From positions 980,275 through 1,044,274 of the forward strand of contig CAVUZI010000007.1 of the NCBI GenBank assembly GCA_963745955.1: a stretch of DNA of 64,000 nucleotides, read 5' to 3'. The position numbers and the translations under genes were made by a program. Below the pieces are notes generated by a model. It had not been told where the DNA came from and did not search any database. It saw only the letters and a list, made by a program, of their open reading frames with translations. How positions within the stretch are numbered: position 1 is the first letter of the stretch; every line of letters begins with the position of its first letter. This DNA comes from Bog-756 sp963745955 (GTDB lineage: Bacteria > Actinomycetota > Acidimicrobiia > Acidimicrobiales > RAAP-2). Positions 18,253 through 26,719 of this stretch are shown piece after piece.

Positions 18253-18573
18253 TGCTCCTCTCGTAGGCCGGTGGTGCGGGGGAGGGAGCTGAATTGACTA
18301 CAAAAGAGTTCACCTCACTGGTGTCTCCTATTGCGCCTTCATCTCACCGTATTTGTGAGGATTTCCCTCGAATATGACTGTACGTCACGAGTATGTCCAC
18401 CGAGAGTACGGAGTATTAACAGCGTGTAAAGTGAGACATTAATTCCGAGATCTTGCTTACAATTAGCAGAGCTTTAATTGAGCATAATTACGGAATTAAT
18501 AGCGCGCTCTATTCACCCCCAGGGGTGCGCAGACCGTGGGTTCCCGCCCCGCGGCCTCGACCGCGATCGTCAG
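18253..18573 (-). promoter_or_regulatory. AT-rich leader region upstream of the permease
   Basis: A 320-bp interval that is strikingly AT-rich between 18300 and 18510 compared with everything around it. It contains a perfect 10-bp inverted repeat, ATTAATTCCG at 18438-18447 and CGGAATTAAT at 18491-18500, with further TTAATT and AATTA tracts between. It probably carries the permease promoter and a regulator-binding or structured leader region. No coding potential is seen. Confidence 0.5.
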
Positions 18574-19278
18574 TCAGCCGGCGGCGAACACCCACTCGGG
18601 GAACGACTGATCTTCGAGGAGGAGGTCCTCGTAGAAAGCCCCGAAAGGACGCTCCGGATGGATGATGGCGATTTCGAGCACCCAGCGGTCGGGATGAAGC
18701 GCAAAGGGGACGTCGGCGATCGAGCCGTCGTAGTGCGCCGAGTGGGGGAAATCCGACAGTCGATGACCCGAGAGGTCGAGGTTCAACTTCCACCCCAGAT
18801 CCTCGGCCGCCTGCGTCGCGTAGTCGTACAGGTCCTTGCCGGTCGCCCCCTGCTCGAACCAGTGCCGGCGGGTGTCTTCCCAGATGGCCCGAGCGTCGCG
18901 CTCGGCCCGGTGGTGATCGGGGTCGTCGCCCACCACGAACGTGTCACCTGCGTCGCCTTCGCACTCTTCGTAGATGGGGCCGATGTCGACGAAGAAGATG
19001 TCGTCCGCGCCCAGGATGACCCCGGGCTCGGACCGCTCCATGAAGTCCTTGGTCGTGTTCGAGCCGAGGCGGACGATGATGTGGTGCCATCCCCGGCGCA
19101 TGCCCAGCGCCGAAAGGGTCCGGCGGGCGATGTCCTTCGCCTCCTCCTCGGCCATGCCCACCTCGACCTGATCGGCGATGGTATGGACGGCCCGTCGGGT
19201 CCTGGCCCGGACGTCCATCAGCTTGTCGAGCGAGAACTTCGCGCCGGTCGCTTCGAGCTCGTCGAGGGTGTCAGTCAT
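18574..19278 (-). CDS. M24 (creatinase/Xaa-Pro peptidase-fold) hydrolase
   Basis: A 234-residue pita-bread-fold domain without the usual N-terminal domain of creatinases. The five metal ligands of M24 metallopeptidases can be placed: Asp in FFVDIGPIYEE, Asp in GDAGDTFVVG, His in DLSGHRLSDF, Glu in RWVLEIAIIHP and Glu in GAFYEDLLLED. It is therefore probably an active dinuclear metallohydrolase on a peptide or a small amidino/imino compound. The start ATG 19278 gives MTDTLDELEATG. It sits between the XRE-cupin regulator gene and the permease gene on the same strand, suggesting a joint uptake and hydrolysis function. Confidence 0.85.
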   Translation of the reverse strand: MTDTLDELEATGAKFSLDKLMDVRARTRRAVHTIADQVEVGMAEEEAKDIARRTLSALGMRRGWHHIIVRLGSNTTKDFMERSEPGVILGADDIFFVDIGPIYEECEGDAGDTFVVGDDPDHHRAERDARAIWEDTRRHWFEQGATGKDLYDYATQAAEDLGWKLNLDLSGHRLSDFPHSAHYDGSIADVPFALHPDRWVLEIAIIHPERPFGAFYEDLLLEDQSFPEWVFAAG

Positions 19279-19385
19279 CTGTTGGCCTCCGCTTCTCTGA
19301 TTGGTTCTCTCATCGGGTACTGCCCGGCATCCGTCGTCTTCTACCCGCCTCTGGCACCCGCCCTCCGGTGTGACGGCGAGCGGCA

Positions 19386-19967
19386 TCATCGGTGGAGGGC
19401 CTGCAAGGTTCTCGAGTCGTGGGCGGCCACCATGAGGATCTCGGTGACTCCCCCGAGGGCGGTCAGCCGATGCGGCCGGTCGGCATCGAAGTGCGCGCAC
19501 TGGCCGGTGGCCAGGGTGTGGCGGATGCCGTCGTACTCGAGCAGGAGGGTCCCGCTCACCACGTAGAGCCACTCCTCGCCCCGGTGCCGGGCGGGAGGGG
19601 ACGTGTGGCGGTCGGGATCGATGGTGATGCTCAGCGCCTCGATGGCGGACGAGCCCGGAAAGCCGCTCCGGGTCACGATGGCCAACCCGTTCGCCTCGTG
19701 GCGAGGCTCCGTGCCTGCGGAGATCGCCAGCGGCGCACCGTCGCGGTCCTCGCCCAGGAGCACGTTGACCGGAACCCCGAGGGTGGCGGACAAGTCGAGG
19801 AGCGCGGCAATCGAGGGCTGGCGCTCGCTCGATTCGAGCCGGGACAGGTGCGCCTTCGACAAGCCGGTGGCCTCGGCCAGTTGGTCGAGTGTGAGGCCGG
19901 CCCGGTCACGGGCGGCCCGCAGGCGTTCGCCGATGGACGCCAGCGTGGCCTCGGCCTCGGTCACCAT
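19386..19967 (-). CDS. XRE-family regulator with C-terminal cupin domain
   Basis: A 193-residue protein. Residues 10-70 form an XRE helix-turn-helix (RAGLTLDQLAEATGLSKAHL, then RLESSERQPS). Residues 105-190 form a cupin barrel (PARHRGEEWLYVVSGTLLLE and TGQCAHFDADRPHRL), expected to bind a small effector. This architecture regulates nearby catabolic or transport genes. A palindrome lies 20 bases upstream of its start (19988-20012), so autoregulation is likely. The M24 and permease genes downstream are the obvious targets. Confidence 0.92.
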   Translation of the reverse strand: MVTEAEATLASIGERLRAARDRAGLTLDQLAEATGLSKAHLSRLESSERQPSIAALLDLSATLGVPVNVLLGEDRDGAPLAISAGTEPRHEANGLAIVTRSGFPGSSAIEALSITIDPDRHTSPPARHRGEEWLYVVSGTLLLEYDGIRHTLATGQCAHFDADRPHRLTALGGVTEILMVAAHDSRTLQALHR

Positions 19968-19987
19968 GCGGTCACCCTACGCCTGAG

Positions 19988-20012
19988 TTGTCTGTGAGAC
20001 AACGTCTGTTGT
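19988..20012 (-). promoter_or_regulatory. Operator-like overlapping palindromes upstream of the XRE-cupin gene
   Basis: TTGTC-TGTGA-GACAA (19988-20002) is a perfect 5-bp inverted repeat. It overlaps ACAAC-GTCT-GTTGT (19999-20012). Three alternating TTGTC-like half-sites sit immediately upstream of the regulator's start, where an autorepressor would bind. Confidence 0.55.
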
Positions 20013-20065
20013 CATGAGTTCACACGGCGGAAACACGAACGGGCGGTGCAGGATCTGCCGTGTGC

Positions 20066-20803
20066 TCAGCCGAGCTCGACCAGGTCCTCATCCCGGTCGA
20101 ATCCGCTCACCAGGGCGGCGAAGCGGTCGGCGATCCGATCGCGGATCGGGCCCAACCGGCCCAGGCAGGCCACGGTCTGACCGTCGATGTCGTCGGGGTC
20201 ACTCCCGGCTTCTCTGGCCTCGTCCCCGAAGGCGTCGAGAAAGGCCGTCACCGCCTGGCGATCGACCTCGACGTGGAACTGGAACCCCCAGGCGCGTTCG
20301 CCTACCCGGTACGCCTGTGGGTACAGACGGCTGGCGGCCAGTCGGGTGACACCCGGAGGCAGGCCGAAGGTGTCGTTGTGCCAGTGCAGCACGGTGAGCC
20401 GGCTCGGCAGACCCCTGAGCAGCGGATCGGAGCTGGCCGCCTCCGTCAGGTCCACCGAACCCCAACCGACCTCCGGGCCGGCCGAACCGGTGAGCACCGA
20501 GCCCCCTGCGGCCAAGGCCAGGAGCTGGGCCCCGAGGCAGACACCCAAGGTCAGGATCCCCTGGTCGAGGGCGTTGCTCAGCAGCTCGATCTCCGCTCTG
20601 CGACTGGCAAACCCATCGTCACTGGTGGCGGACATCGGCCCTCCCATGACGACCACGCCGTCGAATCCGGCGGCATCGGTGGGCACGGAGTCCCCGGCGA
20701 AGACCCGGCAGGGCTCGACGCCGACCCCTGCCGACGACAAGGCATCACCGATGGCGTAGCTGCGTTCCGGCTCGAGGTGTTGCACAACCAGGCATCTCGA
20801 CAC
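20066..20803 (-). CDS. Class I glutamine amidotransferase-like protein
   Basis: A 245-residue stand-alone GATase1 domain related to the glutaminase half of GMP synthase. The nucleophile Cys is in LGVCLGAQLLALAAGG, the His in GFQFHVEVD completes the dyad, and the family's VVVMGGPMSATSDDG loop is present. Stand-alone members hydrolyse gamma-glutamyl amides, for example gamma-glutamylated polyamines, or act on unknown amides. The start is GTG 20803, preceded by GAGGAGGAA at ideal spacing. Its nearness to the amino-acid permease and M24 genes fits a nitrogen-compound pathway. Confidence 0.88.
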   Translation of the reverse strand: MSRCLVVQHLEPERSYAIGDALSSAGVGVEPCRVFAGDSVPTDAAGFDGVVVMGGPMSATSDDGFASRRAEIELLSNALDQGILTLGVCLGAQLLALAAGGSVLTGSAGPEVGWGSVDLTEAASSDPLLRGLPSRLTVLHWHNDTFGLPPGVTRLAASRLYPQAYRVGERAWGFQFHVEVDRQAVTAFLDAFGDEAREAGSDPDDIDGQTVACLGRLGPIRDRIADRFAALVSGFDRDEDLVELG

Positions 20804-21534
20804 GACTTCCTCCTCCGCGAGCAAGCGTTGCGCCGTGGCAGCCGGGGTCGGCTCCCGAACTCGGACACGATATCCCCTGCCGGAAGGACTGGACGTCGAG
20901 GGCCGACCCGGGACCCGTCGACGGTCGATCCGTGCCATCAGGACTCGATCTGGTTGCCTCTCCGTCGGGCGGACCGCGGGCCGCCCCGCGGCACCGGGTT
21001 TCGGCGCCATCACGACCTCGTCGCCCGGCGTTCGAGGACCCCGTCGACGCGAGATGCGGGTCGTTCCGCGCTCCCGCCGGCCACGGACCGACGACCTGGA
21101 CGGGTCCGGCACCACGGCCTGGGATTTCGCCCGCGATCCACTCATCTCGGACTCCGCTGACACTCTCGGTTGCCAACCGGTGACAGCCCGTGAAGGAAGT
21201 TGCGGACAGAAGGATCCCGAGGCTAGAAGAACCTGTAGCTGTGGAGTGGAACGATCGAGGCGGGCCTGTGGAGCAGACCAGTGGAGTTGACCAATTGGCG
21301 AGTGCTGACGGCCGGGTTGGTGGGCGAGACCTCTATCGCGACGGTGCATAGGGTGGAACGTCCTCTATTGGACGGCCGCCGACTGCCCGATCGCACAGCC
21401 CTCATTTCCCGAATAGATCCTGGTCACCTGGACCCCAAGCCGAGGCCGGCCCTCGGGGAGATCATCGACCTTCACGTGCACCCGAGGGTGGATCGTTTCG
21501 CCCTCGTCAGCTCACGACACAGCGGCAGGGCCCC
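20804..21534. other. Divergent intergenic region
   Basis: About 730 bp between the minus-strand amidotransferase and the plus-strand glycosyltransferase. Long open frames exist but have no recognisable domain and show Arg/Pro/Ser-rich shadow composition. It should contain both divergent promoters. I see no clear operator or RNA structure. Confidence 0.4.
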
Positions 21535-23289
21535 ATGACCGGTTCCCGTCGCTGGCCCTTTGTCAGCGCTGAGCCTGTGGCGCTGCTGGCCGGTAATGCC
21601 GCGAGGGGCGGGGCGGAGCTGGCACTGTCGGTCGACGTCGGCGGGTTGGAGCAGACCACCGGGACATGGACGACATGGCGGCCTGACTCCGGTGAGACGA
21701 CTGGGGACGAGCACCCCGGGGACCAGGACGGGAGCCAGGAGAGCCGGGAGCGCCGGGAGAGCCGGGACGGGAGCCAGGAGCGCCCGGACGGGGACCGGGA
21801 GCTGTCGGACCCGGCCCCGGGTTGGGCCACCAGGCTCAAGAGGTCCGTGTCCCGTCCCACCAGCTTGGTCGTCTTCGGGTCGATGGTTGTCGGTACGGCG
21901 ATCCGGTCGGACGTGCCCCGCGGCCTCTGGGTGGACGAGGCCATCAGCGTGTCCGAGGTCCGGTTGTCCTACGGCGCCATGATCCACCAGCTGGCCATCG
22001 CTGACGTCCATCCCCCCCTCTACTTCACCATCCTGTGGGCGTCGGCCCGGATCATCGGGTTCGGTGGGGACGCGGTGCGGGTTCCGTCGATCATCTTCGG
22101 GGTCCTCCTGATCCCGCTCGTCTACCTGCTGGGCAAGGAGGCCTACGACCGGAGGACCGGCGCGGTTGGTGCGGTCATCGTGTCGGTCGCCCCGTACGCC
22201 GTGTGGTACTCACAGGAAGCGCGTATGTACGCGCTGTTGATGGTGTTCGGAGTCATCGCCCTCTGGGCGCAACTCCGCATCTTCCACCGCGGCGGGTGGT
22301 ACCCGTGGATCGTGTACACCGTGGCCAGCATCGCCATGATGTGTACGCAGTACTTCGGGATCTGGCAGCTCGTGACCCAACAACTGATCTTCGTGGGGGC
22401 CATCGTCGTCCGGTGGCGGCGCCATCAGCGACCTGGTGCGCTGCTGTGGCCGTGGCTGTGCAGTGCGGTCCTCATCTTCATCGCCCTCATCCCCCTGGCC
22501 CTGATGATGAAGGGACAGTTCCACAGTGCCCAGGCCACCGGGCAGGCGTTCGCAGGCTCTGTCAACACCATCGGGACCTCGAACCTGAACATCTACACCG
22601 TTCTCACCAACCTGGCGTACAGCACGATCGGCTTCCACCCGACGGCCGTGATGTCGTACGTGATTGCCATCTGGCCCATCGGCGTTCTGGGTGCCCTGGT
22701 GCTGCTCGGGCGCCACTCCCGGCCGGTCACCTACCTGCTCGTGGCCGTCGTTGTGGTTCCAGTCATCGCCATGTTCGTCCTGGGCGAGTTCAAGGAGAGC
22801 CTCGTCGATGTCCGCTACCTCTCCACCACCGTTCCGGTCGTGCTGCTGATCGTCGCTCGGGCGATCACGTCGCTGGCCAGCAGCAAGCGAGCGCTCACCG
22901 TCGTCGTGGTCGCCGTTGTGGCGGTGATGTCCGTCGCCCTCTTCAACCAGCAGTTCTCGAGCTCGAATCCCCGCCGGTACAACTTCAGGGAAGCACTGAA
23001 CCGGGTCGACGCCGAAGCGCGCCCGGGCGACGTCATCCTCTACGACCCGCTCAATGCCGAGATGAAACCGGTTATCACCTACTACTCGGCGAAGCTCAGA
23101 TCGGCACCGCTCTCGGCCAAGCCCGCCGTCGGGGCCGGTCACACGGTCTTCATCGTGACCAGCTCGATATTGATGGACCCGTCCGACCGCCAGATCCTGG
23201 AAAGCGCCCTCGGTAGCCTGGGATCCCGACACAAGAAACCGTCCGCGCACTGGGTCTTTCCCAACGTCCAGGTGTGGGTGTACCGGTGA
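21535..23289 (+). CDS. GT39/ArnT-like integral-membrane glycosyltransferase
   Basis: A 584-residue polytopic membrane protein of the lipid-linked-sugar glycosyltransferase (PMT/ArnT, GT-C) type. The catalytic acidic pair in the first external loop is GLWVDEAISVSE near residue 133. It is followed by the family's HPPLYFTILW and the VWYSQEARMYALLM segment. About ten hydrophobic helices lead to a C-terminal extracellular domain of about 110 residues. The first ~100 residues are low-complexity (DGSQESRERRESRDGSQERP) and encoded by repeated DNA, so the true start may be downstream. Its stop overlaps the GTG of the next gene, a cellulose-synthase-like enzyme, as GTGA. The two probably build one surface polysaccharide. 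Confidence 0.82.
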   Translation: MTGSRRWPFVSAEPVALLAGNAARGGAELALSVDVGGLEQTTGTWTTWRPDSGETTGDEHPGDQDGSQESRERRESRDGSQERPDGDRELSDPAPGWATRLKRSVSRPTSLVVFGSMVVGTAIRSDVPRGLWVDEAISVSEVRLSYGAMIHQLAIADVHPPLYFTILWASARIIGFGGDAVRVPSIIFGVLLIPLVYLLGKEAYDRRTGAVGAVIVSVAPYAVWYSQEARMYALLMVFGVIALWAQLRIFHRGGWYPWIVYTVASIAMMCTQYFGIWQLVTQQLIFVGAIVVRWRRHQRPGALLWPWLCSAVLIFIALIPLALMMKGQFHSAQATGQAFAGSVNTIGTSNLNIYTVLTNLAYSTIGFHPTAVMSYVIAIWPIGVLGALVLLGRHSRPVTYLLVAVVVVPVIAMFVLGEFKESLVDVRYLSTTVPVVLLIVARAITSLASSKRALTVVVVAVVAVMSVALFNQQFSSSNPRRYNFREALNRVDAEARPGDVILYDPLNAEMKPVITYYSAKLRSAPLSAKPAVGAGHTVFIVTSSILMDPSDRQILESALGSLGSRHKKPSAHWVFPNVQVWVYR

Positions 23290-24851
23290 CCCCCGCCTTC
23301 CTGGCCATGGAAGAAGACGACGTGCGTCGTGAGACCCCGGTCGAGATGAGCCCTGAAGGGTGGAAGAAGATCGATCGCCGGCTCCGGTTCCTCATCCCGA
23401 TCGGGACGACGATTTCCGTCGCCTACCTGTTGTGGCTGTTGCTGCCGGCGCGAGTCGGCAACCCGTATCTCTACGGAGCCCTGATCGCCGCGCAGATATT
23501 CAACTTCATCCAGGGCATGGGCTTCATGTGGACCATATGGCCGCGTCGGCGGCGGCCCGCAGATCCGGCATTGGTCGGACCGCCGCCGGATGTCGACATC
23601 TTCATTCCCGTCTACAACGAGCCGCTCGATGTGGTGGCGCCGGTCGTGGCCGCGGCGGGTGCCATCCGCGGCGGTGTGGTGAACGTCTTCCTACTGGACG
23701 ATGCCGGCCGGCCGGAGCTCGCCGATCTGGCCGAGGAATGGGGGGCCAGCTACATCCACCGCGGCGAGAACGTGCACGCCAAGGCGGGCAACATGAACCA
23801 CGCCCTCCGGTTCGCCAAGGCCCCGTTTCTGGCTGTCTTCGACTGTGACCACGTTCCCGACCCCGGCTTTCTCGAAGCCACGCTGGCTCCGATGCAGGAT
23901 CCCGACGTCGCCGTCGTGCAGACGCCCCAGTACTACTCGAACTCCCACACCGACCGACTGGCCGCGGCGGCTTCGTCCCAACAGGAGCTCTTCTTCGGCT
24001 CCATTGGACGAGGCAAGGACACCTACGGAGGGATGATCTGTTGTGGGACCAACTTCCTGATTCGCAGAGTCGCCCTCGACGAAGTGGGGGGCTGGCCTTT
24101 TGAGGGTTGGACCGAAGACCTCGAGCTGTCCATAAAGCTGCAGCATGCACAGTGGAAGATCGTCTATCTCACCCAGGTCCTGGCCCGCGGACTCGGCCCC
24201 GAGGACATGTCCGCGTACATAAGCCAACAGCTCCGTTGGGCGCGCGGCGGTTTCTACGCCCTCGGCCTGCTCGTCCGGGGCAAGATGCCCATTCGGGTCC
24301 GCCTCCTGTACTCGCACTCCTGCGCGTTCTGGCTGACCGGGTGGACCATCCTCGTCTACCTCTCCCTACCGATCATCTTCATCTTCACCGGTGCCCAACC
24401 CTTCAACGGGTCCACCGCCTCACAAATGCTCCTCTACTTCGCCCCGTTCTTCATCATCAATCTGGTCGTCGTGGCCACGGCCGGCGGGAACTCCTACACC
24501 TTCGATGCCTTCTGTGTGTTCGTCGCCAACTTCTGGGTGCACATAGCCGCCAGCATCTACGTGCTCACCGGAGCCAAGATGAAATGGGTGGTCACATCCA
24601 AACAGAGTTCGAAGGGGAGAGAGCCCGGGAGCGTCGTCCCAGGCATCGCGTACCTGGGTGTTTTTGTGGTGACGGCGGCGTACGGGATCGCCAGGGGGCT
24701 CACCCCGGCGGTGGCGGACAATCTGGCCTTCGCAGCGATCTACGCAGTGGTCATCCTGGTCGGGATCTGGCCCGCCCTGGTCAGTGCTCCGATCCACGGC
24801 GCCGCTGCGCCCGAGACCGAACTGGACGCCCCTGAATTGGAGGCGGCGTGA
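23286..24851 (+). CDS. Cellulose-synthase-like processive glycosyltransferase (GT2)
   Basis: A 521-residue membrane GT2 enzyme with the BcsA-type layout: two N-terminal helices, a cytosolic catalytic domain and about five C-terminal helices. The four processive-synthase motifs are present: Asp in VFLLDDAGRPE (~137), DxD in VFDCDHVPDP (~186), TED in GWTEDLELS (~275) and QQLRWARGG (~313). It should polymerise a UDP-sugar into a beta-linked glucan and pass it through its own channel. No PilZ domain is visible at the C-terminus, so c-di-GMP control of the BcsA kind is not evident. The start GTG 23286 overlaps the previous stop. Confidence 0.92.
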   Translation: MTPAFLAMEEDDVRRETPVEMSPEGWKKIDRRLRFLIPIGTTISVAYLLWLLLPARVGNPYLYGALIAAQIFNFIQGMGFMWTIWPRRRRPADPALVGPPPDVDIFIPVYNEPLDVVAPVVAAAGAIRGGVVNVFLLDDAGRPELADLAEEWGASYIHRGENVHAKAGNMNHALRFAKAPFLAVFDCDHVPDPGFLEATLAPMQDPDVAVVQTPQYYSNSHTDRLAAAASSQQELFFGSIGRGKDTYGGMICCGTNFLIRRVALDEVGGWPFEGWTEDLELSIKLQHAQWKIVYLTQVLARGLGPEDMSAYISQQLRWARGGFYALGLLVRGKMPIRVRLLYSHSCAFWLTGWTILVYLSLPIIFIFTGAQPFNGSTASQMLLYFAPFFIINLVVVATAGGNSYTFDAFCVFVANFWVHIAASIYVLTGAKMKWVVTSKQSSKGREPGSVVPGIAYLGVFVVTAAYGIARGLTPAVADNLAFAAIYAVVILVGIWPALVSAPIHGAAAPETELDAPELEAA

Positions 24852-25013
24852 GCCCGGGCAAACACGCTGGTGGGTCCGGTGCGCCAGACAGTGGAGCTGC
24901 AGGACCCGCGGGCGGCCGGCTCCCCTACTGATGGCAATGCGGTGGCTCGCGGTTCAACCCGATGCCGGTACCGATCCCACCGGGTGAGCCGCCGCCCCGC
25001 CGGGCCGGGGTCG

Positions 25014-26123
25014 TCATCCGACGATGTGGTACGTCCTCGACTGGTTCGGGACCAGTGAGGATTTGGTCAGCGAGAGCGCAGAAACGCTCCAACTGAATTT
25101 GGCCGAGGACTCTTGGGGAGAGCAGATTCCGGCGCAGCCGTAGTTGTTGAATTCAGTCCCGACTTCGATGCCAGCCATTTTCTCCTTGGCTATGGAGGCA
25201 TCCCTGGGAAGAATTCTTTTGACCTCGGCAACAAAAGAACTCAGATTCACAGTCACCGTGCCGGTTCTACGTTGCTCGGATTTCTTCAACACGAAGTGCA
25301 GAGTGGTGGCCCTTGAACCTCCACATCCCTCGAAGACATCCCAGGTCACACCTGAGTGGTTGAAGGCCGGTCTGGCGATTCCGCAGTCTGGGTACGTGTT
25401 GTACGGCTCGATCATGATCTCGACGTCGGCAGCCTTGGGGCCCTTGCTGTTCACGGCCCGCTCGAGCCAGAGGTCGAAGGTGAGGTCCAAGTACTGGGCT
25501 GGGGTGATCGATCCAACCGAATAGGACACCTTGGCCAGGTAGGAATGCTTGGCAAAGCTGCTCACCGGTATGGGGAATGGCGCGATCTCGCAGCTGGAGG
25601 TCATCTCGCCACAGAAGTGTTCTCCGTAGGAACTTTCACCGTATCCGATCTCCGGGAAGCCGGCCGGTGCTGTCGTCGAACCCAACGACAGAGAGGAGAG
25701 ATCGATCGTGTCCCGAAATCCGGAATCGACGTTGTAGCACTGCCGGATCGTTCCCACCGATTTTTCGACATTCCACAAGTTCGGAGTGGCTACCCCGTTG
25801 GCCAGGGGCAGAAACGAGGTGGTGCCCGCATAGGTTGTGTTCGTGGACGTGGGCGGCGAGAAGGTGGCGCCGTTGCAATCCGATGCTGTCGTCGATAGCG
25901 CTCCGGCGACCGGTGGACTCGCGACCGCGTCAACGGCTGATGGGGAGCTGTCATGGCTCGGAGCGACCGCGGCGGCAGATGGCTGACTCACCACGACCGC
26001 GAACGCGACAAGGAGGATGCATGCCGACGCTGTTCGCCAACGTAACGAATCGAACCACTGCATCGGATTCCACCTCCACCGGCCTGCTCCCGCCCTGTGC
26101 GGAGAGACGCAATCTGAGAGCAA
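25014..26123 (-). CDS. Secreted GH12-like beta-glucanase
   Basis: A 369-residue exported protein with a signal peptide (RTASACILLVAFAVVVSQ, then PSAAA). The body resembles glycoside hydrolase family 12 endoglucanases: NLWNVEK, then GFPEIGYGESSYGEHF, PFPIPVSSF, and DLTFDLWLERA. The putative nucleophile Glu is in ADVEIMIEPYN near 235 and the acid/base Glu in GIEVGTEFNN near 322. GH12 enzymes cut beta-1,4-glucan or xyloglucan. It faces the cellulose-synthase-like gene convergently, 160 bp from its stop, and may trim or release the polymer. ATG 26063 is an alternative start that leaves the signal peptide at the N-terminus. Confidence 0.75.
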   Translation of the reverse strand: MLSDCVSPHRAGAGRWRWNPMQWFDSLRWRTASACILLVAFAVVVSQPSAAAVAPSHDSSPSAVDAVASPPVAGALSTTASDCNGATFSPPTSTNTTYAGTTSFLPLANGVATPNLWNVEKSVGTIRQCYNVDSGFRDTIDLSSLSLGSTTAPAGFPEIGYGESSYGEHFCGEMTSSCEIAPFPIPVSSFAKHSYLAKVSYSVGSITPAQYLDLTFDLWLERAVNSKGPKAADVEIMIEPYNTYPDCGIARPAFNHSGVTWDVFEGCGGSRATTLHFVLKKSEQRRTGTVTVNLSSFVAEVKRILPRDASIAKEKMAGIEVGTEFNNYGCAGICSPQESSAKFSWSVSALSLTKSSLVPNQSRTYHIVG

Positions 26124-26261
26124 CCGGTGATAGAGAGTGGCTAATGCCTAACCTCCCCAGGCCAATATTTCAAGATTGCTTTGTTCGGCGCACCCCTCGT
26201 GAACCAGGCATTGAGCCGGTGCTCCCCGCCGTGCCCGATGTCCCTCGCGGCAAGATCTGTC

Positions 26262-26340
26262 CACTCCGTCACTGTGCGAGGCACTTCCGTCACTGTGTGA
26301 GGCACTCTCGTCTCCGTGAGGCACTCCCGTCTGCGTGAGG
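26262..26340 (+). repeat. Four imperfect ~20-bp tandem repeats
   Basis: Units begin at 26262, 26282, 26303 and 26322 and all follow the pattern CACT(C/T)-CCGTC-(A)CTG-(T/C)G-(T)GAGG, with lengths 20, 21, 19 and 19. They lie in the 596-bp non-coding gap (26124-26719) between the divergent GH12 and GH16 genes. There are no unique spacers, so this is not CRISPR. They could be reiterated regulator-binding sites for both glucanase genes. Nothing else is recognised in the gap. Confidence 0.7.
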
Positions 26341-26719
26341 ACCCGGGCGCGGCGTCCTCTGTTCGTTCTGTGCGTGATCCGGGTCCGACGGAGGCCAGAG
26401 GCGTGAACCCTTGTGGCCGGAACACCAGCCACTCCGCTCTCGCTCCCGTCGGCTGCCCGAAACACCGGAGGCATCCGGGTACCCGTGTTCGAGCCCGGGG
26501 CCATCGCAGGTTGAGATGTTGTGCACTCTGAGGAACTGAACCCAGCGTCCGAGAGGTCCGCTTGGTCAGGTCAATCTGAAGAGCCCGACTCCGCTTGGCA
26601 ACGGTGGAAGCTCATGGCGCCACCCGAACGGCTCAGACCCGGATCCTGTCGCTCTCCGACGCCCCGATCGAGTATCCGGCGACCCCGTCGCCCGGCAGTG
26701 ACGCGGATACGATCCATCG

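Noticed and set aside
26262..26340. CRISPR array
   Set aside because: The units are tandem without spacers and differ from one another; no cas gene is present.
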